The notes below the pieces were generated by a model. The model saw only the letters and a list, made by a program, of their open reading frames with translations, did not search any database and was not told the origin of the DNA. A stretch of DNA of 64,000 nt from Henricia sp. BOLD:AAB3569. Its lineage: Eukaryota; Echinodermata; Asteroidea; Spinulosida; Echinasteridae. The position numbers and the translations under genes are program-made. The stretch spans positions 186,001-250,000 of the forward strand of contig JBBELK010000635.1 of assembly GCA_037783545.1 (NCBI GenBank), read 5' to 3'. Below, in pieces: positions 13,500 through 23,105 of this stretch (the stretch's first letter is position 1; each line of letters opens with the position of its first letter).

Positions 13500-13930
13500 T
13501 ATTATGAGTCATTTCTAAGACATTTTGAAAAAAGTCAATTTGTGGCCAATTTTTGCAACTGGAATAATTGATGCAACTGGAATAATTGATGCAACTGGAA
13601 TAATTGATGCAACTGGAAAATGTTCAATTTTCTCAGAAATTAGCTTGGAAAACTGCCAAAATATGTTAAAACGGAGTAAATTTTCGTTAGAAGTCGTTTC
13701 TAAGACATTTCCAAAAAAGGTCAATTTGTGGCCAATGTTTTAAATTTTTTGCAAAAAATTGTTTGATTCAGATTTTCTCCAAAAATGCAGGAAAGGTGTT
13801 TAGAAACTCGTCTAGATGATATTCCTTGAATTTGACCTCATCCAGGAAATAAAATATCACATTTTTGTCCAAAATTCCATTTTTCTCAGAAATTTGCTTG
13901 GAAAACTGCCAAAATATGTAAAATCATAGA
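13500..13930. repeat. Diverged satellite monomers at the array edge
   Basis: From about 13,500 the monomer pattern is still recognisable (GAGTCATTTCTAAGACATT, GATGATATTCCTTGAATTTGAC, AAATAAAATAT) but heavily mutated. It shares GCTTGGAAAACTGCCAAAAT twice (near 13,645 and 13,898), so at least one and a half old monomers remain. Decay at the boundary next to a homogeneous core is the usual pattern for satellites. Confidence 0.8.
13555..13617. repeat. 18-bp microsatellite (3.5 copies) inside an edge monomer
   Basis: The unit GCAACTGGAATAATTGAT is repeated three times without a mismatch and followed by a half unit. It interrupts the diverged satellite monomer between GGCCAATTTTT and the following TTCTCAGAAATTAGC. 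It is open in both directions but is not evidence of a gene. Confidence 0.97.
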
Positions 13931-13940
13931 AAAAAGTAAC

Positions 13941-14080
13941 TAAAGTGGGCGTACGCCAAAATTTAGCTACTTGATTGGTTGAATGAGTTTCTTACCGTTT
14001 CTCAACGTTTGCACACACAAACCATAGATACTACGTTGTATTTGTGGCTAGACTATCTGTACAAGCTAGGATACATTATG
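13941..14080. repeat. Dispersed repeat R, copy 1 (diverged)
   Basis: The stretch from AAGTGGGCGTACGCCAAAAT through TCTCAACGTTTGCACAC and ACAAACCATAGATACTACG to TTGTGGCTAGACTA matches the repeats at 14,554-15,062 and 15,490-15,640. The family is unnamed here. It contains no coding potential. Confidence 0.7.
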
Positions 14081-14340
14081 GATATATAGGGCGGTCGGGT
14101 TAATTGGCGTAGTGGTTCTTTCTGCTGGCCTGCCTGTAATGACCGCTTTCCAATGGACTACCCTTGCACATTGGTAGTTTGGAGGATGTTTTCTCGCGGA
14201 ATTCCGTGCGATGTCTTGGAACGTTGCTCAATGATGGAGTACCCCACTGGGAAAGCCGGTAAAATTTTGGAACACGATTAGATCCGTGTCTGCGGTCTTG
14301 ATAATGGCTCGACCTGGACTGGTGATGATAGTGGATATTG

Positions 14341-14528
14341 ACCTGGAGCCAATGAGTAAATAGTCAAAGTTGCATGTCAACTTGCGTTTTTCACAAGAAT
14401 ATCTGCTATTCTTGCTAAAAACACAAGTTGACGTAAAATGTTCAATATTAACCCATTTTTATAAAGCAAACAAATTTTTGATTAAGCAAATTTTGTTGCT
14501 TAACTGCTTTATGAAATTGGCCCCAGGA
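14341..14528. mobile_element. Foldback MITE family C, copy 1
   Basis: It begins ACCTGGAGCCAAT and ends ATGAAATTGGCCCCAGG, so the ends are inverted. Inside are CACAAGAATATCTGCTATTC and TTAACCCATTTTTATAAAGC, also found at 18,311-18,551. The copy at 18,311 is longer and better preserved. A non-autonomous inverted-repeat element is the best reading. Confidence 0.7.
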
Positions 14529-14553
14529 CTGGCAACGACAATGATTGAGGAAC

Positions 14554-15062
14554 TGGTTAGTGCGCATGCGCCGAAATCCAGTTAGTTGATTGCACAATTA
14601 ACCATAGCAATTACGCTGTATTTGTGACTATAGACTACCGGCTCGCGATATTTTTTTCCGTACCACTGTTTAGCGAACATTGCTTCTGATTGGTTTAACC
14701 CCTATGCATATGTTGCATACTGATGTGTTTTGTCGATAACTACCTCAACATAACCCCACACCATACCACACTCTTTCCTCAATTAATAGTTAAAAAAATT
14801 TAATACGACTCTGAGGAGATTCGATCCTGCCATCTCTCGATTGATAGCACTACGTCTTAACCACTAGACTACCGAACGACTCGACAAACTCCTGAATTTT
14901 CTTTCTTATATCCTTTTATTTAATAACTCTTGGAGGCGCTATATAGAAAATATGAATATTCATTTACAATGCACCAATCGATGAAGCCCCATAGCGAATA
15001 TGTGGTACGGAAAAAAAAATCGCTACCGGCTCAGGATTTTGACCGGTAACAAATGTTAGAGT
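14554..15062. repeat. Dispersed repeat R, copy 2, split by a transposon insertion
   Basis: Left half 14,554-14,644 (TAGTGCGCATGCGCCGAAAT up to TACCGGCTC) and right half 15,024-15,062 (TACCGGCTC then AGGATTTTGACCGGTAA) together equal the uninterrupted copy at 15,490-15,640. The 379 bp in between is the inserted element at 14,645-15,023. TACCGGCTC on both sides is the target duplication. Confidence 0.8.
14645..15023 (-). mobile_element. 379-bp TIR element with embedded tRNA-like sequence and 9-bp TSD
   Basis: The ends are inverted repeats: left GCGATATTTTTTTCCGTACC, right end complementary GCGATTTTTTTTTCCGTACC. Direct repeats TACCGGCTC (9 bp) flank it. On the minus strand around 14,800-14,880 there is a tRNA-like stretch with an A-box-like TAGTCTAGTGGTTAAGACG and a B-box-like GGATCGAATC. 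A 9-bp duplication is typical of Mutator-like (MULE) elements; hAT elements give 8 bp. No transposase is present, so it is non-autonomous. Related copies lie at 21,411-21,800 and, much diverged, at 20,945-21,165. Confidence 0.78.
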
Positions 15063-15230
15063 GGTAAAATTAATACCCGAGGTTTTTGTAGGGTGTTGGG
15101 TGAGCAGTCAAAATCAAGGAAAGTGTCAGCTCTGGGCTCTATAACCACATTTTCTGCACTTTTGAAGAAAGTCTGAATCATGAAAAAAAAGTAATATCTC
15201 GTTCGCACAGTCCCGCGACCTTACGAAGAC

Positions 15231-15405
15231 CATTAGCCTATGTCATATCACTCAAGCGTGACCAGTGCGCTTGCGCATTGAGGACCGAGAGCGGACAAAT
15301 GTCAATATGGCGAATGGAACAAAGGGTTTAGCGTTTGTGTTCGGGCGCCATGTTGACAATTGTCCGCTTTAGTCGGTCACGCTTGAGTGTGTGACAGAGC
15401 TAATG
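15231..15405. mobile_element. Foldback element (imperfect palindrome)
   Basis: Left arm CATTAGCCTATGTCATATCA then CTCAAGCGTGACC. Right arm GGTCACGCTTGAG then TGTGTGACAGAGCTAATG. The arms continue inward with GCGGACAAATGTCAATATGG against CCATGTTGACAATTGTCCGC. The whole 175 bp could form one hairpin. No copies elsewhere in the window and no clear target duplication. Confidence 0.75.
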
Positions 15406-15489
15406 CCGATCACCCCCCATCTGAAAAAGTTATCAAATCGGGGCAGTAAGCAATTTCTCTCAAAACGTGGCCGTGTTAAAAAGTCACAC

Positions 15490-15640
15490 TTAGTGCGCAT
15501 GCGCCAAAATCCGGCTAGATGATTGGCTACAGGCGTTTCTTAACGTCTCTCAACGTTTGCACCGCACAAACCATAGCCATTACGCTGTATTTGTAACTAG
15601 ACTAGCCTGGATTTTAACCGGTAAAATTTTTTAGAGGGTT
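15490..15640. repeat. Dispersed repeat R, copy 3 (uninterrupted, empty-site paralogue)
   Basis: It reads from TAGTGCGCATGCGCCAAAAT to ACTAGACTAGCCTGGATTTT and AACCGGTAAAATTTTTTAG without any insertion. It therefore shows what the target of the 14,645 element looked like before insertion. Confidence 0.75.
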
Positions 15641-15999
15641 GTTGGAAGTTGAAACAAAATTAAATACAATCTACACCTGATATGAAAGTTTTATTTTGCT
15701 CACTTTATTAGTTAATCTGTTTAGGTTTGCCGTAGAGGCACGTTGCTAAATTGTACTGTTTTGAGCTGTAGGCCTACGCTTGTTCTTTCTATGATTAACT
15801 TGTTACAAGACTAAATGAAATTTAAAGCGCGGACCGGGCCGTTGACTATTTATTAGGGTACCTGGGTCGTCATCACGTCACAAGAGGGCGCTCTTCATAT
15901 CACGAGAGGGCGCCCTTTACGGTGCTCCCATTTGGGTGCAGTTAATGCTAAATTCTCGTTCTAATATTCATCAGGTCCAAAATTCTTAACCTGGTGTGG

Positions 16000-16070
16000 T
16001 CGCCGCGGTGGTCTAGTGGAGAGAGCAGAGGACTCGAGATCAGAGGACCCCGGTTCAACTCCCGCGGCGA
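16000..16070 (+). other. Degenerate tRNA-like sequence (not a functional tRNA)
   Basis: Seventy-one bases are bounded by a perfect 7-bp acceptor-like stem (TCGCCGC with GCGGCGA) and hold an A-box-like TGGTCTAGTGG and a B-box-like GGTTCAACTCC. The anticodon and T arms do not pair properly, so a working tRNA is unlikely. A SINE head or tRNA pseudogene fits better; the closest ordinary pattern is Glu/Asp-type. No recognised SINE body follows. Confidence 0.45.
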
Positions 16071-17300
16071 ACATGTACTAACCCCATGATTGATATACTA
16101 ACCCAATGATTTATATATACTAACCACTGATAATATGTATAATATGTACTAACCACTAATCCATGAATAAAGACAGAGACGGAAACAACGCAAAGGAGAC
16201 GACACCGGAAGGAGTCAGCAAGGGGAGGAGACAGAGAGGGAGGAGACGGGGAGGGGAGCACACACTTTTTTGGGGGGGGGGGAAGGGTGCAGAATTGATT
16301 TTTTCGTGCACCATATCTTTATTTTTTTTGGCGCATGTGGACCAAGTTAACGGTCTCACACGCACCATGATAATACACTCAACTACAATGGCGAGTACAA
16401 ATGATGGAGCGCCAAAGAGACAAAATATCAAAATATCCGATAAAAAGGCTAAAAATTAAAAAACTACAATAGATGAGCTAAAAATGAAAAAAATTACAAT
16501 AAATCATGGGGCGCCAAAATGACAAAATTAAAATAAATGTGCTAAAAATCCAATAAATTACAAAATAAATGATGGAGCGCCAAAATGACAAACTTACAAT
16601 AAATGTGATTAAAAGGCTAACAATTACAAAATTACAATAGATTGGCTATTATAAGGCGAAGAATGAAAAGAAAATTACAATAAATTAACTAAAAATGACA
16701 AATAGCTTAAAAGTGCAGATCCCGTAAGGGCCCGACTCAATTCCAAAAACATTTATTATTTCATTCCCTGATCGAAATACTTTTCGTTTCCTCGATATAT
16801 TACTTCGTTTCCTATAAAAATATTATTTTGTTCCCTCCAAATAGTTATTTTGAGGGAACAAAACCTATTTCGAGGGAACAAAACTTATTTTGAGGGAACA
16901 AAAAAAACCATGTTTTTGGAATTGAGTCCCCTTACGAGCTCCGTAAAAAGCAATAACACAACTATGACAGAAACACAATTTATAATGGGGCCAAAAGACC
17001 ATACATGATGAAATAAAAACTTTGAAAGGTGCACTCTGCCAGAGATTAAGCCAAAAAAGACCTCAAAATTGATTGAATGTGAAAAAGATGGTCCAAAAGT
17101 AAGCAGGATAAATTTTTCACAGAGATTATGCATTTCAGGAGTTAATTTAAGGTACACAGTTTCGAAAAATTTTGAGGCAGAATGATCTTTAAATGAAGAT
17201 CTACTCTAAAATTAACACTTTTTCAAGCACATTACATTGGAAAATTGCTATAACGGACTCCATAATAAGGCCAAAAACATCCCCCGTGATAGTTGTGAGG
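16071..17300. other. Gene-free interval with low-complexity AT repeats
   Basis: 16,080-16,160 repeats TACTAACC(A/C) about six times. About 16,380-16,700 is a degenerate tandem repeat built on GGCGCCAAAATGACAAAATT and AATAAATGTGCTAAAAAT. 16,800-16,910 holds three or four copies of GAGGGAACAAAA(C)TTATTTT. The open frames here are low-complexity and show no protein family. Confidence 0.6.
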
Positions 17301-17582
17301 CACTGATCCACCAGGGTTGTAGTCGAGTCCATTACAAGTCTTTCACGAGTCTAGAGCCGATCAAATCACAAGTCCGTCCAAACTTAAGCCCCGCACAAGT
17401 CCATCACAAGTCCAGTAACAAGAAGCAACGGATGAACACGCACAAAGAATGCCTTTGTTGGAGTTCATGTGAATAGCTTGTTACTTAAATTAAGACCCAG
17501 AGACTTGTGGTGGACATATGGAGGCTAGTGCAGGACTGGTGGTGGACTTGTGATGGACTCGACTACAACCCTGTGATCCACT
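17301..17582. mobile_element. Inverted-repeat element, ~282 bp
   Basis: Left arm CACTGATCCACCAGGGTTGT continuing AGTCGAGTCCATTACAAGT. Right arm ACTTGTGATGGACTCGACTA continuing CAACCCTGTGATCCACT. The arms pair over about 40 bp with few mismatches. The interior is rich in CAAGTCC/ACAAGTC. A MITE or foldback element; no transposase. Confidence 0.75.
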
Positions 17583-18310
17583 AATCACTTTGGAATCGCT
17601 TTAAAGACTGTTCGGTTTCAGTGATTTCTTCCAGGTCCAAGGATCAGGAGACCTGGTTAAACAACTTTAACGACTCTCACAGTAATAAAATGTGCCCATT
17701 TCCTTTTCTGGGAGAATCCTATTGTCATGGGCTCTCAGAAAGCCAAGTTTGTTTAGTCATCAACCTGATGAATGACCTGTGTGTGGTGAGCTACAATACT
17801 TGTTGTCGATGCCATGATGTTGGCTATAACAACTTTCCACTGGAAGGCTACCAACTTCTTTAAACAAAAAAACAATGCCACGTGCTTTAATGTGGCTTTT
17901 TTGCCTCTGATCGTTGCAAATGTATACTGACAGTCAATGAAAACCAATTACCCTGAAGATTTGAAAATATTTTAATAAATGTTGTAAAAAGAAATAAGAA
18001 ACAAAGTTATTGAAGCATGAAATTCACTGGTCTGAGTACTCGGACTATTGTGTCAAGACTCAATGAATACAGCTGAATGCATTATACATCACAAAATTGC
18101 CGAGGCAAGTTTATTAAACAAATGCATTTTCATTGACTGTCAGTGTATTTAAATTTCACAGAATGAATCAAACATCAAGAAGAAGTCAGGGCCTTCTGAT
18201 TTAAACAAAATAAAGTTTCACATTAACCACTTGATGCAGGAGGATGTGTCATTTTGGCAATTAATGTATAGTCACAGGGGCGGTTGACGAGTTAGTATTT
18301 GTGGTGCTTG
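17583..18310. other. Gene-free interval
   Basis: Unique-looking AT-rich sequence. CATTGACTGTCAGT near 18,130 is the inverse of ACTGACAGTCAATG near 17,927, forming weak inverted repeats around a 200-bp centre. No supported exon, RNA gene or repeat family otherwise. Confidence 0.5.
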
Positions 18311-18551
18311 ACCTGGGGCCAATTTCATCAAGCTGTTTAGCAGACAAATTTGCTTAATCCAATATTTGTTGGCTTTATAAAATTGAGTTAATAGTTGAAA
18401 TTGAGTGTCAACTTGTGTTTGTCACAAGAATATCTGCTATTCTTACACAAGTTCACTTACAATTTTTACTATTAACCCATTTTTATAAAGCAAACAAATG
18501 TTTGATTAAGCAATTTTTCTGCTAAACAGCTTGATGAAATTGGCCCCAGGT
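18311..18551. mobile_element. Foldback MITE family C, copy 2
   Basis: It starts ACCTGGGGCCAATTTCATCA and ends TGATGAAATTGGCCCCAGGT, perfect terminal inverted repeats of about 20 bp. Arms continue inward (AGCTGTTTAGCAGACAAATT against AATTTTTCTGCTAAACAGCT). The centre carries CAAGAATATCTGCTATTCTT. It is the better preserved relative of 14,341-14,528. Confidence 0.85.
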
Positions 18552-18839
18552 CCTAACTTCTGGCCAATTATTTGCCTTTAAAAAAAGGTATTTTTTGCCA
18601 AAAATAATTCCGGCGTCAGGTGGTTATTAGTCTAACCTTTTTGAAAGTAACAAAATAATTATATATACATATATATTAACCCTGTAGCTAAAATCAGGCT
18701 AATGTTACAACTACAGCTAATAGTTTTAGCCCGTTGTGTGTTTGGATATTATAGAATATAGGTGCATATGAGGTAAATAACAAACCCTTTGGACTTTTTG
18801 CATATACTTCTCTATCAACTGGGGTAATTGAAACATTCC

Positions 18840-19150
18840 CTTAGCTACTTTTCGACATCTCATGGTGTGTCCTTAGCTACTTTGAATAACCTCTAGCTAA
18901 CTTTGGATACCCCTTCTGTTATTTGGGACATTATCTGGGCTACTTTGTACACCCACCTGGGCTACTTTGGACACCCCCCTGGGTAGCTACTTTAGACATC
19001 CCCTGACTCCCTTAGTTACTTTGTCATTACCAGTGGTTACATTTGTGTGTCTTACATTAAACACCGCCTAGGCTACTTATTTGGACAGCCTCTGCATTTT
19101 GGACAGTGGGCTACTTAAACACCCCTTGGATACTTTGAATGCTTTCTTAG
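18840..19150. repeat. Degenerate minisatellite, unit about 24 bp
   Basis: A dozen or so imperfect copies of a unit like GCTACTTTGGACACCCCCTG run through this stretch, with units missing or stretched. No coding sense. Probably an old tandem array. Confidence 0.7.
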
Positions 19151-19974
19151 CTAATTATGTGTGTCAGAAATGCATACTACCCAAACACCCCTCTGGCTAA
19201 AACATTGGTCTACAAAAATAAAACCGTTGCTCATACCCCCCTCCTGTTACATTCAGTCCCTTCTTCGTCTTGGTCATGCATTGGCACAAATCCTTGAGAT
19301 GAATTTAACCTGTCAAATAAAGAAACAGATAACTGTATTAAATTATAGAACAATTTGTAATTACTAATTTATTTGTTATGATCAGGCACTTGTGTTCCTT
19401 AAAAACAACTTCACTGCACTTGCTTAATTGTTCCCTATGTGGGGGTACTAACAAGGGCAGAGGCAATTTGTTTGTCAACCTCACAGCTAGTTGACAAGTT
19501 GCACTTAAAGTTTTAGCCTTCGTTATTTTTGGTGCATGAGATGCTGTTTTCCTATACTTGAAAACTTCTGCAATCTCCCACACTTATTGAGAATAGCATC
19601 AATCTTTTCCTGAATTAAACTTCCATCAAGGATGTGCCTTCCAAAGTTGCCAACATTTTTACGGTTCTACACTACAAAGCATCAAAAGGGGAGTTGGTGT
19701 CGAGGGCAGTGTATGACTTTACAATACATGCACTGTAAAATGCTGACATTTCATAGTATAACAAAGAAAATGTTGATATTATTTCGGGGGGAAGGAATGT
19801 TGTGAAAATGTTGACAAATTTTGACGGCTCCTTCCTGAAGAACATTATACGTGTTTAGAATTTAATAACTTTAATACGTGAGGTGAACTGGAGGGGCATG
19901 CTGGCCATTTTTTTTCCAAATGTGGGTAAGATAGTCCAAGTTGGCACAGTTGGACATCAATATATTTCTCCTTA
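19151..19974. other. Gene-free interval
   Basis: No repeat family, exon or RNA gene that I can support. Short open frames on both strands have no recognisable domain. Confidence 0.5.
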
Positions 19975-20178
19975 AAATGACGGTAAGACTTGAGAAGTTG
20001 ACCATGACTTTAAAATTACTTATTACGCAGCACCAGTTAAGTGCAGATTTGATTAAAAAAACACACATTTATTTAGGAGTGGGAAAAATGATAGATTTTC
20101 TTAAAAAGTACTTGGAAAATTTTACCCATTTCCATATGTTTTGTGCACAAGGTCTGAATCCATGATCAACTTCTCAAT
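19975..20178. repeat. Dispersed foldback repeat R2, copy 1
   Basis: It starts with GACTTGAGAAGTTGACCATG, contains AAGTGCAGATTTGATTAAAA and ATTTAGGAGTGGGA, and ends ACAAGGTCTGAATCCATGAT then CAACTTCTCAA. The end is the inverse of the start. The same order occurs at 42,862-43,063. Confidence 0.75.
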
Positions 20179-20528
20179 GTTTTCCGTGTATAAAAATAAC
20201 ATAAACGACAACGTACCTGACTATATAGACACTCGGCTCGGCTATAGGCTGCGAAAGGGGAGTGCACAGCCACAGGCGCCGACTTTCAATATCCTGGAGA
20301 ATAGGAACGCGACGTCGTTGACGAAGATGAACGAATGCGAGCAAAATCAATCGTGCCAACTTGTTGTTGTCTTTGGTGTTAGCAGACGAGAATCTTGTTC
20401 AAAGTCAAAAAAAGCAAAGAGAACAAACACGTGCGTTTGTTTACACATCTTGATCAAGACTGCAGAATGCAGCTTTTTTATTTGTTATGCTAGTCGATTT
20501 TGTTCAGCGCCCTCAAGATAAGAGTTAA

Positions 20529-20733
20529 GACTGGTTTCCGGACCTCATATACATGTATAGATTGGTTCCCGATCCCTATAGATTGGTTCGCGAAAATATA
20601 TTCTCCTGTGTGGAATATGTGGACGGGAACCAGTCTAATACATGTATACACTGTACACAATGATCGTGTTTTTATGTGGAATATATGAGTTCCGGAAACA
20701 ACTCTATAGCAACGACTACCAGACTGGTTTCGA
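20529..20733. repeat. Imperfect inverted repeat
   Basis: GACTGGTTTCCGGACCTCAT is partly inverted by ATGAGTTCCGGAAAC near 20,687, while GACTGGTTTC(C/G) and GATTGGTTC(C/G)CG recur directly. Likely a degraded element; boundaries uncertain. Confidence 0.45.
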
Positions 20734-20944
20734 GTCCATGTATTATTATCCAACGTCTAAAAAGAAACACAATATGTTCATTGCGTGACCCTTAAACGGC
20801 CAGCGTTTTTTTTTTTTTCTCAAGGAGGGTCGAGGGCACATTGCTCCTGATTGGCCTATAACCACATGCGTATGTATTGCAGAAACCATGTATTTTGTTG
20901 ATATACATTGTGTAGCTGTCACTGTACACAACTGCACGCTGTGT

Positions 20945-21165
20945 TTCGAGAGTTAGGTCTTCCTCATTTAATGAAAATAAATTGTGTAAGAGAGCAGATT
21001 CGAACTCGCAACTCTTGATTGATAGCCCTACGTACGTTTTACCAGTAGACCACTACCAATCAACTCGCTAAACCCACACATTTTCTTCCTTGTATCCTTC
21101 CTTAACGACTCCTGAGGGCGCTGCAGTATATAGAGAATATTAATATTCACCACTTGACTAGCAAA
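20945..21165 (-). repeat. Diverged tRNA-like element related to the 14,645 element
   Basis: The stretch contains GATTCGAACTCGCAACTCTT, GATTGATAGCCCTACG, ACCAGTAGACCAC and TTTTCTTCCTTGTATCC in the order found in the elements at 14,645 and 21,411. The terminal inverted repeats are not recognisable. Confidence 0.55.
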
Positions 21166-21216
21166 TTTCTACAGGAAAACAAATACGCATGCGGCAACGC
21201 CCTCTCTATTCGAAGC

Positions 21217-22285
21217 CACCGTCTGTCATCTTAGTACTCCAAAAACATATTGCCTTGCCTAGACTAGTCTCGTACCCAGACCTTCTGTGGATGCTCGCAC
21301 ATCAGGTCTGGATCATGATGAGAGCTATCACTGATTGGTTGAGGCCCGCACTGAATTTCGGTGCGGGACCCCTGCGAAGCTTTTGTCTACTATCATAAGC
21401 ACCGCGGGTAGCGATATTGTTTTCCGTACCGCATTTTAGCGAACATTGCTTCTGACTGGTTTAACCCCCCATGCATATGTTGCATACTGATGTGTTTTGT
21501 CGATAACTACCTCAACATAACCCCACACCATACCACACTCTTTCCTCAATTAATCGTGAAAAAAATCAATACGACTCAAGGGAGATTCGAACCTGCAATC
21601 TCTCGATTGATAGTCTTACGTCTTAACCACTAGACTACCAAACGACACGACAACCCCTTACATTTTCTTCCTTATATCCTTTTATTTAATAACTCTTGAA
21701 AGCCTATATAGAAAATACATGTATGAACATTCATTTACAATGCACCAATCAGACACCTCGATGAAGCCCCATAGCAAATATGTGGTACGGAAAGAAATAT
21801 AAGGCTGCCCACAAATCAGTACCTTAACACACCCCATATATGGTATTTACAAGAAACATGACACATTTACACTATGAGCAAGAACATGTACTGTTCATTG
21901 TAACCCCATTGTTAGTAACAATGGTGTGTGCCCAATTTCCATTGTTAGATGTTCATAGTGTTAGTTGTTCATAGTGTTAGGCCTAGTAGCTGGCACTTCT
22001 TTATGACGTTGTCTCGGTCAAATTCAATCACAACAGGTACCGCATAGCATTTGAAACACTGACGAATAGCCGCTCACGTGCTATCAACGACGGCTCACGA
22101 ATAGGTAATGGCCGGCATTTAACCTATCAGCGATGAGCTTTCACCGTGATTCCCCAGACCTGATGTGCGAGCATCCACAGCAGGTCGGGGTACGAGTGTC
22201 TAGACATGTATCTTCACTAGTGATCGTATGGACTGGGGACCAGTCTAGGCAAAGCATCGTCTTGGGAGTACTAAGATGGCGAGCG
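21217..22285. mobile_element. ~1.07-kb element with ~100-bp terminal inverted repeats, containing a nested element
   Basis: The left end (from CATCTTAGTACTCC, then GCCTTGCCTAGACTAGTC, TCGTACCCAGACC and GTGGATGCTCGCACATCAGG) is repeated in inverse order at the right end (CCTGATGTGCGAGCATCCAC, GGTACGAGTGTCTAGAC, CAGTCTAGGC, GGAGTACTAAGATGG). No transposase frame exists between them. Part of the middle (21,411-21,800) is a separate inserted element. It is an unnamed non-autonomous DNA transposon. Confidence 0.75.
21411..21800 (-). mobile_element. Second copy of the tRNA-like TIR element, nested
   Basis: Left end GCGATATTGTTTTCCGTACC, right end TGTGGTACGGAAAGAAATAT. The interior matches 14,645-15,023 over GAACATTGCTTCTGA, TGCATATGTTGCATACTGAT, the tRNA-like block near 21,590-21,660 and AATGCACCAATC. 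The right TIR is more eroded and no target duplication is evident. It lies between the inverted arms of 21,217-22,285 and so was inserted later. Confidence 0.75.
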
Positions 22286-22613
22286 CGTCACTGCTGTTGC
22301 ATGATTAGTTCAGTGGGTACGACCCAACTTTTCACCCCGAAAAGTCTATTTTTAGTTCTTAATGACTGATATTTCTCAAGTGGTATTCCGTGAAATGTTC
22401 GGAACTCCAGTCTCACTATGAACTACTGAAACATGACGTTAGTTGTCAGGGCAACTGGGTCTACACATTTGATGGTGTGGTTAGTCTTGGTGCAAGACGG
22501 TTCGCCGTGAATCATGTGAATTGTTCACTAAGCCGTAAGCGCCAAGAGCGGGCGCCATCCAGTTACCTCGGCAACTGACGTCACACTTTAAGACTTCCTT
22601 GTAAGTTGTAGTG

Positions 22614-22742
22614 GACAGTATCGAATAGCTGCCATCTTGTAGGACATTTTCTTTATTCCTTGAGGACACGCATGGTTGCACATTATGGACAATTTAAATG
22701 TCAAAAGATGCCCTACAAGATAGCAGCTATTCGATACGGTCT
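22614..22742. mobile_element. Foldback family E, copy 1 (intact hairpin)
   Basis: Arms: ACAGTATCGAATAGCTGCCA then TCTTGTAGG on the left, CCTACAAGATAGCAGCTATT then CGATACGGTCTGT on the right. The loop holds TTGAGGACACGCATGGTTGC. A second copy, interrupted, lies at 23,106-23,815. Confidence 0.8.
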
Positions 22743-22799
22743 GTGGTAAATTTATCAAACGTTGGAGGAGAAAACCAATCATACTCACTTAGCTTATCG

Positions 22800-23040
22800 G
22801 GATTGAAACGTAAGACCTCTCGCAAACGCTTTACCAGTTAAGCTATACAAGGCACAGTGGTATAGTCCTCAGGTTTTCTCCAAGACCTGCGACACACTAG
22901 GCAGATGTTTGACCAGCTGAGCTATGAGGTATAGTGGTATACTCCCTCAAGTTTTACCCAAGACTTTTAACACACCGGCCAGATTTTCTATCAGATGAGC
23001 TACGAGGCAAGGTGGTGTACTCCAATTTTGTTAAGAACCA
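22800..23040 (-). repeat. Tandem tRNA-like array (3 units of ~75 bp)
   Basis: Three imperfect units each contain, on the plus strand, a sequence like ACCAGCTGAGCTATGAGG then AGTGGTATACTCC and AAGACC. On the minus strand this reads as TAGCTCAGCTGGTAGAGCA, a canonical tRNA A box and D arm. The same unit is tandem at 45,990-46,290 and single at 58,625-58,720. Units do not fold into full tRNAs. Confidence 0.7.
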
Positions 23041-23105
23041 AAGCTCTCTGTTGCATCATTAACCACTTATCCATAACCAAGTTAACAAACGCGATACATG
23101 TATCC

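Larger units (their letters stand above)
1..13520. repeat. AT-rich satellite array, ~309 bp monomer, about 44 head-to-tail copies
   Basis: One anchor (GATGGACTAACCCC, with single-base variants) recurs at 14, 323, 631, 940, 1249, 1558 and so on to about 13,250, giving a 308-309 bp monomer in one orientation. Each monomer contains the same ordered blocks: the anchor, the palindrome ATTTTTGGCCAAAAAT, GTTATGATTTAGATTTTCC, ATTGCAGGAAATGTTGCT, a variable segment, GGTTCCAGACAGG and CATTATGAGTCATTTCTA. Two subfamilies are visible: one with AACATTGACTGGTCAT and TACGGTTCC, one with AACCTCGATTGGTCAT and AAGGTTCC. The array runs off the left edge, so its true length is unknown. No open frame of useful length exists in it. 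Satellites of this kind typically lie in (peri)centromeric or subtelomeric heterochromatin; which applies here is not shown. Confidence 0.97.

Noticed and set aside
1-13520. CRISPR array
   Set aside because: The repeat is ~309 bp and contiguous without unique spacers, and the genes are eukaryotic.
13515-13743. Open frames on both strands with a repeated SIIPVA or TGIIDA motif
   Set aside because: They are produced by the perfect 18-bp microsatellite (18 is a multiple of 3) inside decayed satellite.
16000-16070. A functional tRNA gene
   Set aside because: The acceptor stem pairs, but the anticodon and T arms do not form, so no anticodon can be read.
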